DNA of 64,000 nucleotides from Amphimedon queenslandica (taxonomy: Eukaryota > Porifera > Demospongiae > Haplosclerida > Niphatidae). Below are positions 44,820 to 56,787 of the stretch, one piece after another. Position 1 is the stretch's first letter. The number at the start of each line of letters is the position of its first letter. The stretch covers positions 118,162-182,161 of the forward strand of contig NW_003546336.1 of the NCBI RefSeq assembly GCF_000090795.2, written 5' to 3'. The position numbers were made by a program, and so were the translations under genes. The notes under the pieces are model-generated. The model searched no databases. It was given only the letters and a program-made list of their open reading frames with translations, and had not been told where the DNA came from.

Positions 44820-47075
44820 ATGTCTCCCTCTTTTTGCAGCTCTTTTGTTTCTTTACTGTTTCTATTGTTAAATGCTACAGTGCAGTGTAATACTTGTGGT
44901 ACTGAAGGATTTATGGAACTAAGTTTACTGGAGGCTAAAACTACTAACAATTTACAAACTACTGGACTAGCAGAATCAGTAGAAACAAGATGGATCATCA
45001 CAGAAGGAGATAAGAAGATTCGTTGTAGTGCAGACAATAGTAAACTGACTGAAATATTAGTTGGAGTAGACGTTAGAACTGTCACTGGTAACAGGAATCA
45101 ATACCCTAGAGTAGAGATATGGGCAGATGAAAGCCGATATAGGAATACAGTATCTGTTGAACTTAGATTATCTCCACAAAATTTCACTACTAGTGGACTG
45201 TATCGTATTACGTTACCCATTTCTTTACGTATTGAGAAGGCAAATACTGGCTACAGACTAGGAGTATTTCAACCTGCTGATGATAAAAGTGTTGTAAGGT
45301 TTTATAAAGTAACTAGAGCGGGTCAAATTGCACGAGTAGTTGAAGTCAATTATAATTATGTTAGCAAAGTTTCTGATGATGGTGAAATAGCATTACAAAC
45401 TTCAAGTATCCTAATATATCCAATTACAAGTATGTTAGTAAATAATGAATATGTATTCGTTATTTTAATGTATTTTCAGGTAGCAATTGCAATTATCCTT
45501 CAATTGACAGTTCATTTAATACAAACAGTCTATCAGTTACTAGTGTAATACCAGTCAGTGATACAAGAGCTTTTCCTGATATACAGTTCACATGTAATGG
45601 TATTGTTACTAAATGGATAATTGGTATTACACAAAATCAGGATACAAACAAACATTATCCTAACATTTATTTAAAACGTTCTTCTGAACTGATTCATGCA
45701 CTAACTGTTGATGCTTCTGCTGCTACATCAAGTAATGGTAATGTATATAACTTTACAAGTGATATTGAAGTACAGTATGGAGATATATTAGTTATCAATG
45801 TAACCACTAATAGTAATCCAATGTATTATCAACAATACAATGGACCATTGAATTATCAGCTTGATAGCAGTAATGGATTAATGCCATTGGAGCATAATGA
45901 CTATCCACTGATATCAGTTGTTGTAGGTAAGTTCACATAATGAACTGTAATGACATAATTATTTCTTTCTTTGATACCTGCTAACACAGTCACTCCATCA
46001 ACACAATTAATAAAGACAAACACAATAATACTAACAGGCACAAGTGCTAGCAATAGTACAAGTAAGCATTGCTTTATATTTATAAGTCACATTTAGCAAT
46101 ACTCCAGGAATACCTTCTCCAACTACTAGTAGCACATCATCCATGGCTACTTCAACTATAACAATAGAATCAACTGCATCAACTCGTATTACTACATCAC
46201 TGAATATATCAACAAGCCCAGTGATGAGTACATCAGTTAGTACACCTGAAAGTACAGTCAGTAATACACTAATACTAGCAGGAGCTATCAGCAGCTTTAC
46301 TATATTATTTATATTACTGGTAGCTTCTATACTAATAGTAAGTGTATTAGTGTGTAGGAGAAGATGGAATAAAGCAACAAATAGAAACCATGATATTAGT
46401 GCTAATAAGTGTACTACTGATCAACATTCAAGAGGTACAAATGTACATTTCATGATGATACCAATAATTAATACATCTTGTTTGATTACCTAGATACACA
46501 AATGGACAACATACTATCAAATATATCAGCTAATTCTGCTTATGGTATTACTGGAAGAAAGGACAGTAAGAGTTTTTATGCAAAATAAACATAATGACAT
46601 TAATATAGATTGTAACACTGATGTATCTATGAATCCTGCTTATGGTATGAACACTGGAAGAAGGCATGAAAGTAAAGTTAAACTTAAATAGTCAACTTAT
46701 GGCAATAATTGTGCACAAATAAATTTGTATAGGCATTGAAGAAATATATGATGAACCCAAAACAATGACAGATACTGATAAAATACAAGATGTAAGTATA
46801 TGATGATAAACTAGTCTATATAGGTACATACATGGTTGTCAAATTATTGCAACCAATAATTTTAACTCAATATATCGACTAGCAATTAGGAACAATTTAT
46901 GATAGCTAGACAGCAAGAAATTGTACAATATTGTATATTAAATTCTATTAACATTATGTGCTTTTATTGTACATGTATGTAATCATCATATTCATACTTT
47001 ATTGCTCATTAATAGTATATGATAATAAATGAAGCCTATCAACAGGTGAAAGAAGAAAGGATATATGAAAATTAA
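44820..47075 (+). CDS. Type I receptor with tyrosine-motif tail, copy 1
   Basis: Eight exons: 44820-45429, 45480-45926, 45990-46061, 46108-46434, 46494-46565, 46609-46671, 46733-46791, 47016-47075; 569 codons plus TAA. The signal peptide ends near NATVQC. Ectodomain module 1 (exon 1) has VETRWIITEGDK, YPRVEIW and YRLGVFQPADD. Module 2 (exon 2) has FTCNGIVTKWIIG, YPNIYLKRSS and VQYGDILVINV. The two look like the same fold repeated. A Ser/Thr-rich mucin-like stalk (exons 3-4) leads to one TM helix (LILAGAISSFTILFILLVAS, then VCRRRW). The tail has NSAYG, NPAYGM, IYDEP, NEAYQQV and IYEN. No kinase domain is present. The ectodomain style recalls Amphimedon receptor tyrosine kinases, from memory. 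Likely a cell-surface recognition or docking receptor; ligand unknown. Confidence 0.8.
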
Positions 47076-47576
47076 CAATTCTCGATTGGTCTATTGCGCT
47101 TACATTAAAACTTTGAATTAATAATAAATGTATATAGCATTATGATCCCTTTGTCTTTTGTATTAAAATTTTTGTTTTAACGATCACTGTATTATTTGTA
47201 AAATGCTTAAATTTAATTGGAATCAGCTCAAACTTTATTCACAACATAAGAACATGCATATGTAAAAATGTAATAAAAATTTTCTTCCTTTCATTTTTTA
47301 AAATTTGACCGAAATCTCTATTACTACAGTAGAGGGACTTTGGTCCAAATTTAGAGCAACTTTAAAAATAAGCTCATATACGAGTCCTCTTACTACTAAT
47401 GCATATTATACCCCAATATGCATACATTCTGTCCACAACATTAAAACTGCAACACATCAGTGACTTCAGTAGGTGTTCTGGGGATGGCACTATTCCAACA
47501 AATTACATGGCTGCAAGCTGACAAAGGAAATATTAACATGCTTAACATCGACTATGCAAATTGTGTAGCAGTCAAG
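47076..47576. other. Spacer carrying a copy of the receptor 3 upstream region
   Basis: 47220-47360 holds a dispersed relative of the 177-bp satellite. From about 47425 to 47576 the sequence closely matches 53308-53459 upstream of receptor 3, including an in-frame leader ORF. This shows that the 5' end of a receptor gene lies here, before the junction at about 47616. Confidence 0.6.
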
Positions 47577-49373
47577 ATGTCTCCTTTTTCTCTCTCTTTT
47601 CTTTCTTTATTGTTTGGACTATGGTTCCTCAACGTGTTTGAATTTACATTTAGTTTTGGTCTCATTGCTACTGCGCTTCCTTTCTCTTGGGTTGTAGGAG
47701 TTTCTTTGTATTCAAAACTCTTGCCCATGGACATTCAAGGTATTTAAAAGTCACCTAACGTACGTTTTAGAAATTGGCTATACATGCATCTCAGTATTGG
47801 ATTATTTGGCATTTTATTAACTACATGTAAATATCATAAAAATTCAAATTTGGTAAATAGCCGAAGCATTTTATTTTTAAGAAATTTATAAGTGTAAAGA
47901 TTGATTTCATCACCTTGCTTGCATGGCATGCAGCTGGGTTTTATAAGGACTTATAGAGGTTCTCTCTGCCTTATAATGCTTCTTGAGAAGCCTTGAGCTG
48001 ATTCCGACTAAACAGTTTCAAGTTATGGCCATTATTAGAAAGTAGCAAAAATGGCTCCAAAATCACCCCCAATTTTTATTACATTTTCAGATACATATTG
48101 ATGTCCTTATGCTGTGTAGAAAGTTTGAGTTGATTTTGACAAATATTTTTCGAGTTATAAGCATTTTTGAAAAATGAGTTTTTGAAAAATAGCAAAGGCT
48201 ATAGCCCATGGTTTCTTCTTAAAAATGGCTCCAAAATCACCGCCAATTTAAATTTCTATGTGTAGAAAGTTTGAGGTGATTCTGACTTCAATTTTTCAAG
48301 TTATGGCCATTTTAAGAAAACGTCAAAATTCTGAAAAATCCCCAAGGCTATAGCCCATGGTTTTTTCCAAAAAATGACTCCAAAATCACCCCAAATTTTT
48401 ATTACATTTTCTGATACATATTGATATCCTTATACCGTGTAGAAAGTTTGAGGTGATTCTGACTTCAATTTTTTGAGTTACGGCCATTTTTAAAAAATGT
48501 CAAAATTCTAAAAAATACCCAAGGCTATAGCCCATGGTTTTTTCCAAAAAATGACTCCAAAATCACCCCAAATTTTTATTACATTTTCTGATACATATTG
48601 ATATCCTTATACCGTGTAGAAAGTTTGAGGTGATTCTGACTTCAATTTTTTGAGTTACGGCCATTTTTAAAAAATGTCAAAATTCTGAAAAATCCCCAAG
48701 GCTATAGCCCATGGTTTTTTCTAAAAAATGACTCCAAAATCACCCCAAATTTTTATTACATTTTCTGATACATATTGATGTCCTTATACTGTGTAGAAAA
48801 TTTGAGGTGATTCCGACTTCAATTTTTCAAGTTACAGCCATTTTAAGAAAACGTCAAATAGCCCATGGTTTTTCCATAAAATGGCTCCAAAATCACCCCA
48901 AATTTTTTATTACATTTTCTGATACATATTGATGTCCTTATTCTGTGTAGAAAATTTGAGTTGATTTTGACAAATATTTTTTGAGTTGTGAGCATTTTTA
49001 AAATAAATTTTAAGAAGGACTATAGCATATTGTTTTCTAAAAAATGGCTCGAAAATCCCCTTCATTCATATTATCAAGATATTATAATGCCTGGTTCACA
49101 TTGATTATTGGTATTTTAGGTTATGGACAAGGTGTAAGACGGTCCATGGAGTCCTTAGCTGCTATTATTGGTCCACTTTGGTCAGGAACACTGTCTGATA
49201 CTGATCCTAATTACTACCTTTTTTTCACTCTCCCTTCCTTTCTATTATTGTTTGTTCTGGTTAGTAAACAGTTATTTTGTGTGGTCTATTTGTTGTTTTA
49301 TTTATGTTAGATTCTTTTATTGGCCTCATTCAAAAGATTAAAAAGTCATAGAAACATAATTGCAGCGTCATAA
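47577..49373 (+). CDS. Chimeric gene: receptor signal peptide fused to MFS transporter C-terminus
   Basis: Predicted exons 47577-47739, 49120-49259 and 49311-49373 give 121 codons and a TAA. The first 13 residues (MSPFSLSFLSLLF) are the signal peptide of the receptor family, as at 53460. After a short junction (GLWF) the frame continues as exon 10 of transporter B (LNVFEFTFSFGLIATALP). It then runs through copies of its exons 11 and 12 (GYGQGVRRSMESL, ILLLASFKRLKSHR). All splice sites and the frame are intact although it is a partial duplicate. It would encode about three membrane helices. It may be expressed as a novel small membrane protein or may be an unexpressed by-product. The intron 47740-49119 contains a satellite array. 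Confidence 0.6.
48000..49040. repeat. 177-bp satellite array in the chimera intron (duplicate of 42640-43740)
   Basis: Same landmarks and flanks as the array in transporter B. Unit number and spacing have changed since the segmental duplication. Confidence 0.85.
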
Positions 49374-50085
49374 ACTTTATATATTTATAATATTATTGTT
49401 TTTATTCAGTCATAATTTAATTGTGTCGAAATATCACAGTAATTTTTTTACATCAATAAGATCAACTGAAAACACCATTTGTCCTTTGTCGACATTGGTC
49501 CACAGGCATTCACTTCAAAACCAGCATCATTGAACATTTTAATCATTGTTGATTCACTAACTGTATAATCCTTAAACTTATTGATAAAGTCATCAGAATT
49601 TCAAAATTTATTAATGCATGCACAAAAATTGTCACAATTTGTGCTCTTTCTTCTTTCATTTTCATTGACACTGGAATTTAGACATTCACACACTTCATGA
49701 TATTACCAGTAAAATATTTTGCTATGTGAATTCCTTGCTGGAACAATTTGGCAAGGCTTTTAACCACAAGGTACAAGTGCTACATATACTAAATGCATTA
49801 AACATTATTTGCAAACATTTAAAGACAAAATATTGGACCATGCAAATCAATTATCCAGCCTTTGAAACCACTATATATGGGGTATACTTCACTACATCTT
49901 GACAACACTGTATGCTTACAATGTTGCTTAACATTGATAGCAGAATACTTGACATCTTTGGAGTAGTTTTTGAAACAGAACCCACACTGAATCTCAAATG
50001 TGTTAATGACCAGTAGCTAGGAAATGACAGTTAATGATGCAGAGGAAACAGGTAGTCTAAGACTCATTGACACATCTAAGCAGAG
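49374..50085. other. Spacer upstream of receptor 2 (duplicate of 44072-44819)
   Basis: No exon seen. Its right half is near-identical to the receptor 1 promoter region; the left half has drifted and carries small insertions. Confidence 0.55.
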
Positions 50086-52613
50086 ATGTCTCTCTCTTCT
50101 TGCAGCTCCTTCCTTTCTTTACTGTTTCTATTGTTAAATGCTACAGTACAGTGTAATACTTGTGGTACTCAAGGATTTATGGAATTAAGTTTAATGGAGG
50201 CTAAAACTACTAACAATTTACAAACTACTGGACTAGCAGAATCAGTAGAAACAAGATGGATCATCACTGAAGGAGATAAGAAGATTCGTTGTAGTGCAGA
50301 CAATAGTAAACTGACTGAAATATTAGTTGGAGTTGATGTTAGAACTGTCACTGGTAACAGGAATCAATACCCTAGAGTCGAAATATGGGCAGATGAAAGC
50401 CGATATAGGGATCCAGTATCTGTTGAACTTAGATTATCTCCACAGAATTTCACTACTAATGGACTGTATCGTATTACGTTACCTACATCTTTACATATTG
50501 AGGAGGCAAACACTGGCTACAGACTAGGAGTATTTCAACCTGCTGATGATAAAAGTGTTGTACAATTTTATAAAGTAACTGGCACTGGCCAAATAGCAAG
50601 AGTCAGTGATATTGATAACGACAATAGAATCGATAAAGATCTCAAAGATGGTGAAATAGCATTACAAACATCAAGTATCCTAATATATCCAATTACAAGT
50701 ATGTCATTTAGTAATGAAAATGTTTTTATTATTTTAATGTATCATTTTTAGGTAGCAATTGCAACTATCCTTCAATTGACAGTTCATTTAATACAAACAG
50801 TCTATCAGTTACTAGTGTAATACCAGTCAGTGATACAAGAGCTTTTCCTGATATACAGTTCACATGTAATGGTATTATTACTAACTGGATAATTGGTATT
50901 ACACAGAATCAGGATACAAGCAAACATTATCCTAACATTTATTTAAAACGTTCTTCTGAACTGATTCATGCACTAACTGTTGATGCTTCTGCTGCTACAT
51001 CAAGTAATGGTAATGTATATAACTTTACAAGTGATATTGAAGTACAGTATGGAGATATATTAGTAATCAATGTAACCATTAATAGTAATCCAATGTATTA
51101 TCAACAATACAATGGACCATTGAATTATCAGCTTGATAGCAATAATGGATTAATACCAATGGAGCATAATGACTATCCACTGATATCAGTTGTAGTAGGT
51201 AAGATCATACAATGAACTGTGTTGGCTTAATAATTCATATTCTTTAGGGCCAATTTCTTCAATACCTGCTTATACAGTCACTCCATCAACACAATTAATA
51301 AAGACAAACACAATAATGCTTACAAGCACAAGTGCTAGCAATGTTACAAGTAAGTGTTGCTCTGTATTTATTAGTTGCATTTAGCGATACTTACAGGTTC
51401 ACCTTCTCCTACTACTAGCAGTAGCACATCATCCATGACTACTTCAAAAAATAGTACACATATTAATACCTTCCATACTTCAAACAGTTCTGAAATATAC
51501 GCTACATCTACTATAACAATAGAATCAACTGCATCAACTAGTATTACTACATTTCTGAATATATCAACAAGCCCAGTGATGAGTACACCAGTTAGTACAT
51601 CTAAAAGTACAGGCAATAATACACTAATACTAGGAGGAGCTATTAGTAGTTTTACTGTATTATTTCTATTACTGGTAGTTACTATAGTAATAGTAAGTGT
51701 ATTTGTGTGTAGAAGAAGTTGGAAAACAACAAACACAAACCATACTATTAGTGCTAGCAAGTGTGCTGCTGAAAAAATAACTGATCAACAGTCAAGAGGT
51801 ACAAATGTACTTTTGATAATACCAATAATTAATGTATATTGTTCGACTAAACCTAGATGCAAAAGTGGACAACACACTATCATATATATCAACTAATCCT
51901 GCTTATGGTGTCATTGGAGGAAAAAGCAGTAAATTTTTTATACAAGTATAAACACAATGACATTAATATAGGTTGTAACACTGATGTATCTATTAATCCT
52001 GCTTATGGTATGGTCACTGGAAGAAGATATGAAAGTATAGTTCAACTTAAAATAGCCAATAACTGGGTATAAATTAATTGTATAGGTATTGCAGAATTTG
52101 CATATGATGAACCAAGAACAATGAACCATACTGAAGTACAAGATGTAAGTACAAACTACCTTAAGCCTACTATTTTTAGTGTCTACTAAATTTAGCTATA
52201 TTAGCAAGAGAGCTTTAAATCGCTAAATTAAATAGACGCCAAAATAATAATTATTCATTATAATGGTTATTATTTATAGTAAATTTGGTTAAAAACGTTA
52301 AAATTACTAACACTAAACATGACTTTTGCTGATTTTGCTAAAATTAGTAGACGCAAATAATAGTAGGCTTAAGGTAGTTTATATGCATGGTTATCAATAA
52401 AATTGTTGCAAATAACCACATGCCATCAATTAATCAAAGGAACAAATTTATGATTGCTAGCCAAAAAAATTTGAATACATCGTATATTTAATATTATTAA
52501 CATTGTGTTATTGCGATCATCATAATTATTCATATTTTATTGTTCATTAATAGTACATGATAATAAATCAATCCTATGAACAGCTGAAAGGAGAAAATAT
52601 TTATGAAAATTAA
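50086..52613 (+). CDS. Type I receptor with tyrosine-motif tail, copy 2
   Basis: Eight exons: 50086-50698, 50752-51198, 51248-51349, 51397-51798, 51857-51928, 51972-52034, 52086-52144, 52554-52613; 605 codons plus TAA. Exon 1 is very close to copy 1 (MSLSSCSSFLSLLFLLLNA; YPRVEIWADESRYRD). Exon 2 is near-identical to copies 1 and 3. The stalk is longer than in copy 1 because exons 3 and 4 encode extra Ser/Thr-rich sequence (GPISSIPAYT, KNSTHINTFHTSNSS). The TM segment LILGGAISSFTVLFLLLVV is followed by VCRRSW. Tail motifs are NPAYG, NPAYGM, AYDEP, NQSYEQL and IYEN. It arose with the transporter 3' end in one segmental duplication of copy 1. Confidence 0.8.
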
Positions 52614-53459
52614 CAAGTCTAGATTGGTCTATTGTACTTACATTAAAACTTTGCATTAATAATAAATGTAAATAGTATTACTATTCCTCTGTCATTCTTT
52701 CTTGTATTACTTCTTAATTTTTTTAATAAATTTTCAAAATTTTGTTTCAATGATCATTGTATTGTACATAAAAATTAGAATCAGCTCAAACTTTATACAC
52801 AACATAAGAATGTGTATGGATCTATGTATCATAAAAATGTAATAAAATCTCTCCTTTTCATTGCTGGTGAAATTTGGCCATAATCTAGTCTCTCGTAGCC
52901 AGACCCATCCCCCTTTTGACATTTAATGTCAAAAAGGGGTATGGGTCTGGCTATGCGAGACTAGCCATAATCTGTGTAAAATTTTTAAGCAAATCTAAAA
53001 ATTTGTAAAAAAGTTTAAATTTGAGCAGAATCAGTGTACACAGTATAGAACATGTATATGCATCAGAAATGCAGTAAAAGATGTTAATTCACTCCTTTTC
53101 ATTTTTTGTGAAATTTGGCAAAAATCCCTGTATAGTATAAGTACAATTTTGAAGCAGCTTTAAAGATTCATAAAAAGTTTGAATTTCCTCATAATTGGCT
53201 CAAACATTATACACAACATAAAAACACATGCAGTACAGAAGTAATCTTGCCACTAATGCATATAAGCAAGAGTCCATAATGGACTCTTGATATTAGTACA
53301 CTCAAACTATATACATTCTGTTAACAACTGTAAAGCAACACATTAGTGACTTCAGTAGGTGCTCTGAAGATGGCACTATTCCAACAAGTTATATGGCTGC
53401 AAGCTGACAAAGGAAATAACATGCTTAACACAGACTATACAAATTGTGTAGCAGTCAAG
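52614..53459. other. Spacer with satellite relatives and a hairpin element
   Basis: Contains degenerate relatives of the 177-bp repeat (52780-52870 and 52990-53240), an 80-bp near-perfect palindrome at 52885-52964 and a short palindrome at 53268-53290. The last 114 nt before 53460 are open in frame with the receptor 3 start (from an ATG at 53346), but the signal peptide favours 53460. Confidence 0.55.
52885..52964. mobile_element. 80-bp fold-back element
   Basis: CTAGTCTCTCGTAGCCAGAC pairs with GTCTGGCTATGCGAGACTAG, with a few mismatches. The centre is CTTTTTGACATT/AATGTCAAAAAG-like. Would form a long hairpin in RNA. Confidence 0.75.
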
Positions 53460-55899
53460 ATGTCTCCTTTTTCTCTCTCTTTCCTTTCTTTATTGTTTCT
53501 ATTGTTAAATGCTACAGTACAGTGTAATACTTGTGGTACTGAAGGATTTATGGAATTAAGTTTATTGGAGGCTAAAACTACTGCCAACAATATCCTAACT
53601 ACTGGACTAGCAGACTCAGTAGAAACAAGATGGATTATCACTGAAGATACAAAAAGGCTCAACTGTATTTCTACACTGACTGAAGTATTAGTTGGAATTG
53701 ACATTAGACCTGTGACTGATAACAGAAATCAATATCCAATAGTAGAGATATGGAGAGAAACAGGATATTCTTATAGTGAACGAACACCATCTAGTCAATT
53801 ATTATTATCTTCACACAATTTCACTACCAATGGACTCTATAATTATATATTACCCACTCCTTTAATAATAGACAGGGACAAGAGATATTTCAGACTAGGA
53901 GTACGTCAACCTCCCGAAGATAGAAGTGTTGTTAGATTTTATAAAGTAACTGGAACTGGTCAAATTGGAGAAGTAGTTGAAGTCAATAATTTTGATGTTA
54001 ACAAAGATCCTGATGATGGTGAAATAGTGTTACAAACTTCAAGTATTCTAATATACCCAATTACAAGTATATAAAAATATGTCACTTTATTAAGGTATAT
54101 CATTTTAATGTATTTTTAGGAAGCAATTGCAACTATCCTTCAATTGACAGTTCATTTAATACAAACAGTCTATCAGTTACTAATGTAATACCAGTCAGTG
54201 ATACAAGAGCTTTTCCTGATATACAGTTCACATGTAATGGTATTGTTACTAAATGGATAATTGGTATTACACAGAATCAGGATACAAGCAAACATTATCC
54301 TAATATTTATTTAAAACGTTCTTCTGAACTGATTCATGCACTAACTGTTGATGCTTCTGCTGCTACATCAAGTAATGGTAATGTATATAACTTTACAAGT
54401 GATATTGAAGTACAGTATGGAGATATATTAGTAATCAATGTAACCACTAATAGTAATCCAATGTATTATCAACAATACAATGGACCATTGAATTATCAGC
54501 TTGATAGCAGTAATGGATTATTGCCATTGGAACATAATGACTATCCACTGATATCAGTTGTAGTAGGTATGTTTATATGAAAGTAACATACAATGAATTG
54601 TGCTTGTATAATCATTTCTGTTTTAGAGCCATTTTCTTTAGTACCTTCCAATACAGTCACATCTTCAAAGCAAGCAATAAACACTAACAGAATAACATCT
54701 TCAAGCACTAGCAGCATCATTACAAGTAAGTATTACTTTATATATCTAATTAATGATATTTACAGATACACCTACTCAGACATTTACTGGGATATCTACT
54801 GCTACAAGTAGACCTAACAAAACATCATTCTCTACTAGATCTAGTACACATATGATCCTTATGTCATCAAGCAATTCCATATCCTATACTACACCTTGTG
54901 TAACAAAAGAATCAACAGAAATTAGCACAAAACCTGCCAGTACATTACTGAGTATTACTTTAATAGGTACTAGATCTAGATCTAGTACAATGATAAGTAC
55001 ACCAGTTAGCACATCTGGAAGTACAGGCAGTAATGCACTAATACTAGCAGGAGCTATTAGCAGTTTTACTACATTATTTCTAATAGTGGTAGCTACTGTA
55101 TTAATAGTAAGTGCATTAGTTTGTAAGAGAAGATGGAACAAGACAACAAACAGAAACCATGCTCCTCAAAGAAAATTTAGTCAAGGTATAAATGGTGCCA
55201 ATAAATATTTATGACTGTTTTAATAGACTACTGTGAAACAAAAATGGACAAAAATCAAAACACTCTATCAAATATATCAAATAATCCTGCGTATGATACT
55301 GGAGGAAGGAACAGTAAGACCTTTTATACATGTATACATGTGAGTATGAACATAATCACATATAGGATGCAATACAATTGATGTGTCTATTAATTTTGCT
55401 TATGACAATAATAATGACATGAACACTGAAGGAATATATGAAAGTAAGTATCTTCATTGTAATATTAACTGCTAAAAGTCTACAATTATACAATGATGGT
55501 GATACTTTAATTGTTCATACCTATAATAACTGTACATAGGTATCAGTGAATTTGTATATGATGAACCAAAAATGATAAAAGATACTGAAGAAAAAGATGT
55601 AAGTAAATAATAGACTACACAGCATTTTAAAATTTAAATGCAGACTCTGCTATATGTAATGTTATCATACAGAAAATTATTCTTAACAAAAATTAAAAAT
55701 ATCAAAACTCTCATTCATCACACATGCTAGTTTTAAAAGTAGATTTCAAATTCAATTTAAATTCCAAAATTTTATTGCCCACAAATATTATAACTTATAT
55801 TATAACTACTAATGATAATTGTGACAAAATTTAAATTGGTAGGATATGATAATAAATGAAGCATTTGAACAAGTGGAAGAAGAAGAGTTGTATATCTAA
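53460..55899 (+). CDS. Type I receptor with tyrosine-motif tail, copy 3 (divergent module 1)
   Basis: Eight exons: 53460-54066, 54120-54566, 54627-54725, 54766-55185, 55227-55313, 55366-55443, 55540-55598, 55843-55899; 617 codons plus TAA. Start chosen at MSPFSLSFLSLLFLLLNA because it gives a clean signal peptide; an in-frame ATG 114 nt upstream would hide it. Module 1 is clearly diverged from copies 1 and 2 (TEDTKRLNCISTLTEVL, YPIVEIWRETGYSYSE). Module 2 is almost identical. Ser/Thr stalk, TM LILAGAISSFTTLFLIVVA, then VCKRRW. Tail motifs are NPAYD, NFAYD, a new IYES, VYDEP, NEAFEQV and ELYI. The fourth-position Tyr is replaced by Phe, and the final YEN is lost. Confidence 0.8.
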
Positions 55900-56213
55900 C
55901 AGAAACAAATGTGACACTTCAGATTACAATTAGGTGGGGCTGTATGGAGGAATTTAAAAACTATAAACACTACATGTAACACTAAATGATTGCATAATAT
56001 TCAAGGTGTCTCTGTCTATCCTATTAATTATTTTATTGTTAAATACTACAATAAGTCTAATTCACTAAAGAATAAATGGAATTAAGTTAACTGGAGACTT
56101 GGGCCTTGTTTACATTTGCTACAAAGTCCAATGCAAACAAATGCAAATTAAATTTTGGCCAATTTTGCGTCAACTTCAAAAGTATTTTTGCATGTTACCA
56201 TGTAACTTCTGTT

Positions 56214-56426
56214 AAGGTGGATTTACACTGCATAATTAACGTAACGTAAGGCTATACGTTACAACAGGAAGTGCTGTATAAACCAATGGTCAACGTTTAT
56301 GTAATGTAAGAGTAGAGATAATGTCAACTCTTAGGTTACATAAATGGTGGCCATTGGTTTATACAGCACTTCCTGTCTTAACGTACGGCCTTGCCTTACG
56401 TTAACTTTGCAGTGTAAATCCACCTT
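56214..56426. mobile_element. 213-bp fold-back MITE (AAGGTGGATTTACACTGCA)
   Basis: Ends AAGGTGGATTTACACTGCA and TGCAGTGTAAATCCACCTT are perfect complements, and most of the inside also pairs. A partial copy lies at about 59124-59247 in a kelch gene intron. Confidence 0.8.
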
Positions 56427-56625
56427 TACTGGTAACAATAGGCATTAATGTATAGTTGCAGCAAAGATCAAAGGCCTAACAGTTGTGATAAAACCCACAG
56501 AACACTCCCACCAATACCGCAGTGTAATATTATAAATAGCACACTCATTTATTTAATGTGCAGCAGTGTGATATCAGTGATAGCAGAGCACGTGCAATCT
56601 TTGCTGGAACTATACACTAAAACAA

Positions 56626-56787
56626 TTAATACATGTGGCGTCGTGTGCTATCTGATTTATCTGCACTCGCTTCCGGTCTCGTTGCTAAAATAGCGCACTC
56701 GGCTTTCGGCCTTGTGCACTATTTTTAGCGACTCGACCAGAAGCTGGTGCGGATAAATCAGATAGAACACGCCACCCCATGTATTAA
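56626..56787. mobile_element. 162-bp GC-richer fold-back element
   Basis: TTAATACATGTGGCG pairs with a right end reading GCCACCCCATGTATTAA. TCTGATTTATC and GGATAAATCAGA pair inside, and the centre is CACTCGGCTTTCGGCCTTGTG. Higher GC than its surroundings. Confidence 0.75.

Noticed and set aside
53346-53459. Upstream in-frame start for receptor 3 (MTSVGALKMALFQQ)
   Set aside because: It would bury the signal peptide 38 residues inside the protein. The other copies start directly at the signal peptide.
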